NCBI GenBank assembly: GCA_012842105.1
Contig: DUTL01000315.1
Span: forward strand, 1 to 8,482
Reading direction: 5' to 3'
DNA length: 8,482 nt
From: Candidatus Fermentithermobacillaceae bacterium
GTDB lineage: Bacteria > Bacillota > Sulfobacillia > Fermentithermobacillales > Fermentithermobacillaceae
Shown: positions 5,763-8,482 of the stretch, one piece after another
How the letters are laid out: each line of letters begins with the position of its first letter
Numbering within the stretch: the stretch's first letter is position 1
Program-made: the position numbers and the translations under genes
The notes under the pieces: generated by a model
Databases searched by the model: none
The model's input: the letters and a program-made list of their open reading frames with translations, nothing else
Told to the model about the DNA's origin: nothing

Positions 5763-7946
5763 ATGGCAAGACGCATCCGTGTTTATGAGCTTGCAAGGGA
5801 ACTTGGAGTGGACTCGAAAGTCTTAATAGCTAATCTAAATGAAATGGGGATGCAAGTAAAGAATCATATGGCCGCTTTAGATGAGAAGGTATGTCAAGAC
5901 GTACGGCGCAAGCTGTCGGCGGTAAAGAGCCGTTCCGAAAATGTGCAAAAACCGGCGCGAACTACTACCGGAGGGGGTAAGCCCAGGCAAAAACAGGTGC
6001 ATTCCCAGGATACTCAAAGGCAGGCGCCTGATCGTAGTGCTCGCGGCGAGGCCGGGGGTAAGGCGGGCCGCAGAGAGGGAGGTAGCGAGCCCCGTGCCCG
6101 GAAAGCCGGCCAACGGGGTTCAAGCAAGAAAAGAGGCTTCAGGCCCAGGGACCGCTCTTATCGCAAACAGGATAGGCCTGTGATAGGTGCCAGGCGTGTG
6201 GTTATCCAGGGTGACACTGCTGTAAGGGAATTGGCAAGTTTGATGGGTGTACCGGTCAGCAATGTGCTGCGCACGCTAATGAGTTTTGGGGCACTGATAA
6301 GCATTAATCAGGATGTGCCCATGGATTTGGCCTGCAAAGTGGCAGAGAAATTGGGTTGTGTGGCTACTTTGAAACAACCTGAGAAGACCATTGAGGAGAA
6401 AATCGCCTTTGAACTGGGGCGGCCTGATGATCCTGAGAAGGTGGAGCCAAGGCCTCCGGTTGTTACCGTCATGGGCCACGTAGACCACGGCAAGACATCG
6501 CTGTTAGATGCCATAAGGAACACTAACGTAACTGCAAGAGAGGCCGGTGGGATAACTCAGCATATAGGGGCTTCTTTGGTCAGGCACGAAGACAGCAAAC
6601 TTATTTTCCTCGATACGCCCGGGCACGAAGCTTTTACGCAAATGAGGGCCAGAGGTGCAAAGATTACTGACGTGGCAGTACTTGTAGTGGCTGCCGATGA
6701 CGGTGTTATGCCTCAGACAGTAGAGGCCGCCAACCACGCGAGGGCAGCTGAGGTGCCGGTCATTGTTGCCATGAACAAAATCGATAAACCTGCAGCAAAA
6801 CCTGATCGGGTTAAGCAGCAGCTGGCGGATATCGGGTTGGTTCCCGAGGAATGGGGAGGAGACACTGTAGTAGTTGAGGTGTCAGCCAAGACCAGGCAGG
6901 GGATAGACGAGCTTCTGGAAATGATATCCCTGGTAGCCGAGATGCAAGAACTAAGAGCTGATCCTACGCGTAAGGCCAGAGGTTACATTATCGAGTCTGA
7001 GATAGACAAGGGCCGCGGCCCGGTAGCTTCAGCCATAATCAAGTCGGGAGTGCTCGAGGTAGGCCAGGTGGTTGTGACCGACAGCACCTGGGGCAGAATC
7101 AGAGCCATGTACGACGGGCGTGGAAGGCAAGTTCAAGAAGCAGGGCCGTCTACACCTGTGGAGCTGGTTGGCCTGGAGGAACTTCCCCAGGCGGGAGACA
7201 CTTTTCTGGCCGTTGAAGATGAAAGAATGGCCAAACAAGTGACGGAAAAGCGCAGGCTTCAAAGACGCGAACAAGAACTGTCTACCAGCCGCATGAGCCT
7301 GGAAGATTTCCTGAAGATGCAAGAGGAAGAAGAAAGGCGCGAATTGAAGCTAATCATAAAGAGTGATGTTCAGGGCTCTTTAGAAGCGATTTTGCAGGCT
7401 TTCGGCAAGATGAAAACAGATGAAGTCAGAATGAGAGTGCTTCACTCAGGCGTTGGCGCCGTGATTGAGTCTGACGTGATGCTTGCCAGGGCATCCGATG
7501 CCAGGATTCTGGGGTTCAACGTGCGTCCTGATGCCAATGCCAGAAACGTTGCCGAGGCTGAAAGCGTAGAGATACGAAGCTACAGGATCATATACGATCT
7601 TCTGGAAGATGTTGAAAACATGCTTAGGGGCCTTGTAAAGCCCAAGTTCGAGGAAATCGTATTAGGAAGGGTGGAGGTACGGGCTACATTTCGTGTACCT
7701 AACATCGGAACTGTAGCAGGATGCTACGTTACAAGCGGTAAAGTAACCCGTGGTGCAGGTGTCAGGCTCTTGAGGGACGGAAGAATTGTATACGAAGGTA
7801 AGATATCTTCCCTTAAGCGGTTCAAAGATGATGTTTCCGAGGTTGCTCAGGGTTATGAATGCGGAATCGGGCTTGAACGTTATCAGGATGTGAAGCCAGG
7901 AGATGTTATCGAAGCTTTCGTCATGAAGGAAGTACAGCCGGCTTAG
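5763..7946 (+). CDS. infB: Translation initiation factor IF-2
   Basis: GTPase that delivers initiator fMet-tRNA to the 30S subunit and promotes 50S joining. The product has 727 residues, typical of the family. An N-terminal IF2_N domain (1-52) is followed by a basic, low-complexity linker (about 53-140, rich in R, K, G, Q and S). A second IF2_N domain spans about 145-203. The G domain runs from about 230 to 395, with G1 GHVDHGKT (238-245), G2 GGITQHIGA (262-270), G3 DTPGHEAF (284-291), G4 NKID (338-341) and G5 SAK (374-376). Domain II follows (about 400-490), then a charged helix (485-530), domain III with IIKSDVQGSLEAI (531-543), and the fMet-tRNA-binding C-terminal domain (about 628-727). 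All nucleotide-binding residues are intact. The ATG has a near-perfect SD 14 bases after ylxR. Confidence 0.97.
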   Translation: MARRIRVYELARELGVDSKVLIANLNEMGMQVKNHMAALDEKVCQDVRRKLSAVKSRSENVQKPARTTTGGGKPRQKQVHSQDTQRQAPDRSARGEAGGKAGRREGGSEPRARKAGQRGSSKKRGFRPRDRSYRKQDRPVIGARRVVIQGDTAVRELASLMGVPVSNVLRTLMSFGALISINQDVPMDLACKVAEKLGCVATLKQPEKTIEEKIAFELGRPDDPEKVEPRPPVVTVMGHVDHGKTSLLDAIRNTNVTAREAGGITQHIGASLVRHEDSKLIFLDTPGHEAFTQMRARGAKITDVAVLVVAADDGVMPQTVEAANHARAAEVPVIVAMNKIDKPAAKPDRVKQQLADIGLVPEEWGGDTVVVEVSAKTRQGIDELLEMISLVAEMQELRADPTRKARGYIIESEIDKGRGPVASAIIKSGVLEVGQVVVTDSTWGRIRAMYDGRGRQVQEAGPSTPVELVGLEELPQAGDTFLAVEDERMAKQVTEKRRLQRREQELSTSRMSLEDFLKMQEEEERRELKLIIKSDVQGSLEAILQAFGKMKTDEVRMRVLHSGVGAVIESDVMLARASDARILGFNVRPDANARNVAEAESVEIRSYRIIYDLLEDVENMLRGLVKPKFEEIVLGRVEVRATFRVPNIGTVAGCYVTSGKVTRGAGVRLLRDGRIVYEGKISSLKRFKDDVSEVAQGYECGIGLERYQDVKPGDVIEAFVMKEVQPA

Positions 7947-8003
7947 GGCCCTGTTTAGCCGATGGAAGTTGGGGTATATGAATTGGCTGGCGAGGTTGGA
8001 TAT

Positions 8004-8288
8004 ATGGTAGTTGGGCAGTGCCTGGTTGATATAAGGCTTTTTGGAGTAAACTCGCTAAAAGAGAAAAGGCGGGTTATGAAAAGCCTTATCACCAGGCTTC
8101 GCCAGAAATTCGGTTTGTCGTGTGCAGAAGTAGGTGCAAACGACAACTGGGGCAGGTCGTTTTTGGGCATAGCAATTGTCAGCAACCAGGGAGGCCATGC
8201 CAGGGAGGTATTGCAGAGGGCCGTTTTGTGGATTGAAAGCAACATCGATGGCCAGGTGCTGGACTTCCAAATTGACATAATTACATGA
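8004..8288 (+). CDS. ylxP: YlxP-like DUF503 family protein
   Basis: A 94-residue protein of the DUF503 family. Its function is not established. Its regular place between infB and rbfA suggests a role linked to ribosome assembly or translation. SLKEKRR (17-23) is the family hallmark, followed by AEVGANDNW (41-49) and LGIAIVSN (54-61). The predicted fold is a small alpha/beta unit without signal peptide or membrane segment. An in-frame ATG at 7962 would add 14 residues but has no SD and lies only 15 bases after the infB stop. The ATG at 8004 has GAGG (7992-7995) eight bases upstream and gives the usual family length and N-terminus (MVVGQCLVDIRL). Confidence 0.88.
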   Translation: MVVGQCLVDIRLFGVNSLKEKRRVMKSLITRLRQKFGLSCAEVGANDNWGRSFLGIAIVSNQGGHAREVLQRAVLWIESNIDGQVLDFQIDIIT

Positions 8289-8304
8289 CTGCGGGGTGGT
8301 GCTT

Positions 8305-8482
8305 GTGGCACAAAGAAGACAGAGAATAGCAGCATCCATTCGCGAGGTTGTGTCAGAGCTCTTATTAAGGCGTCTTAAGGATCCGAGGATTGGGTTTGCC
8401 AGTATTGTTAACGTAGACGTCAACAAGGATCTGTCTCTGGCCAAAGTATATGTTAGCGTATTGGGATCTGATGAAGACAAGG
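8305..8482 (+). CDS. rbfA: 30S ribosome-binding factor RbfA, 3' partial
   Basis: Cold-shock and assembly factor that binds the 30S subunit during 16S rRNA 5'-end maturation. The window holds the first 59 codons and runs off the end. The visible sequence MAQRRQRIAASIREVVSELL (1-20), then KDPRIGF (25-31) and LSLAKVYVSV (43-52), matches the KH-type RbfA N-terminus. The start is GTG at 8305. Earlier in-frame GTGs (8296, 8299) overlap the likely SD GGGGTGG (8293-8299), so they are less likely. It begins 16 bases after the ylxP stop, which is consistent with cotranscription. In B. subtilis the same operon continues to truB. Confidence 0.93.
   Translation, partial: MAQRRQRIAASIREVVSELLLRRLKDPRIGFASIVNVDVNKDLSLAKVYVSVLGSDEDK

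Noticed and set aside
5941..6183. Plus-strand open frame inside the infB linker in another frame
   Set aside because: It is a shadow produced by the GC-rich, arginine-rich linker, and the IF2 frame is clearly the coding one.
7945..7952. AGGGCCCT palindrome repeated from 1192-1199
   Set aside because: An 8-base palindrome found twice in 8.5 kb is easily chance. The second copy overlaps the infB stop and has no matching context.
7962..8003. Upstream ATG for ylxP
   Set aside because: It has no SD and would give an N-terminal extension unlike the family. The ATG at 8004 has GAGG at proper spacing.
7955..8480. Two overlapping minus-strand open frames at the right end
   Set aside because: They are antisense to ylxP and rbfA, which match known families on the plus strand, and neither resembles a known protein.

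Overview
The window looks like a chromosomal segment from a Gram-positive, Clostridia-like Bacillota. The evidence is the gene order rimP-nusA-ylxR-infB-ylxP-rbfA, which matches the Bacillus subtilis ylxS-nusA-ylxR-(ylxQ)-infB-ylxP-rbfA operon. Strong GGAGGTGAT-type ribosome binding sites, several GTG starts and frequent AGG/AGA arginine codons also fit. GC content looks moderate, about half by eye. The genus cannot be fixed from the sequence alone. All genes are on the + strand. I see no tRNA, rRNA, CRISPR array, insertion sequence or phage gene.

Left part (1-3712), accessory metabolism. It holds a 5'-truncated M24 metallopeptidase of the Xaa-Pro peptidase/creatinase type with all metal ligands present. 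A strong intrinsic terminator follows it. After a 257-base non-coding stretch with inverted repeats come a complete PucR/CdaR-family regulator and a stand-alone serine hydrolase of the prolyl oligopeptidase (S9) type. A PucR-family regulator between two hydrolases whose families favour proline-containing peptides suggests, by inference only, a peptide or proline-peptide use locus.

Right part (3763-8482), transcription/translation housekeeping operon. A promoter (extended -10) leads into a leader of about 94 nt. The leader carries a perfect GC-anchored hairpin followed by a short, interrupted T-run, the expected shape of a NusA-dependent attenuator. Then come rimP (30S maturation), nusA (elongation/termination factor), ylxR/rnpM (RNase P modulator), infB (IF2), ylxP (DUF503, unknown role) and the start of rbfA (30S maturation), in close succession. 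Together they couple transcription elongation, initiation of translation and small-subunit assembly. ylxQ, often found between ylxR and infB, is absent.

Most of the window is ordinary conserved sequence, and I found no convincing undescribed system. The points most worth a second look are a probable non-canonical ATT start for nusA, the rimP-nusA leader attenuator with a possible 15-codon leader ORF running through its hairpin, and the inverted repeats in front of the PucR-type regulator.
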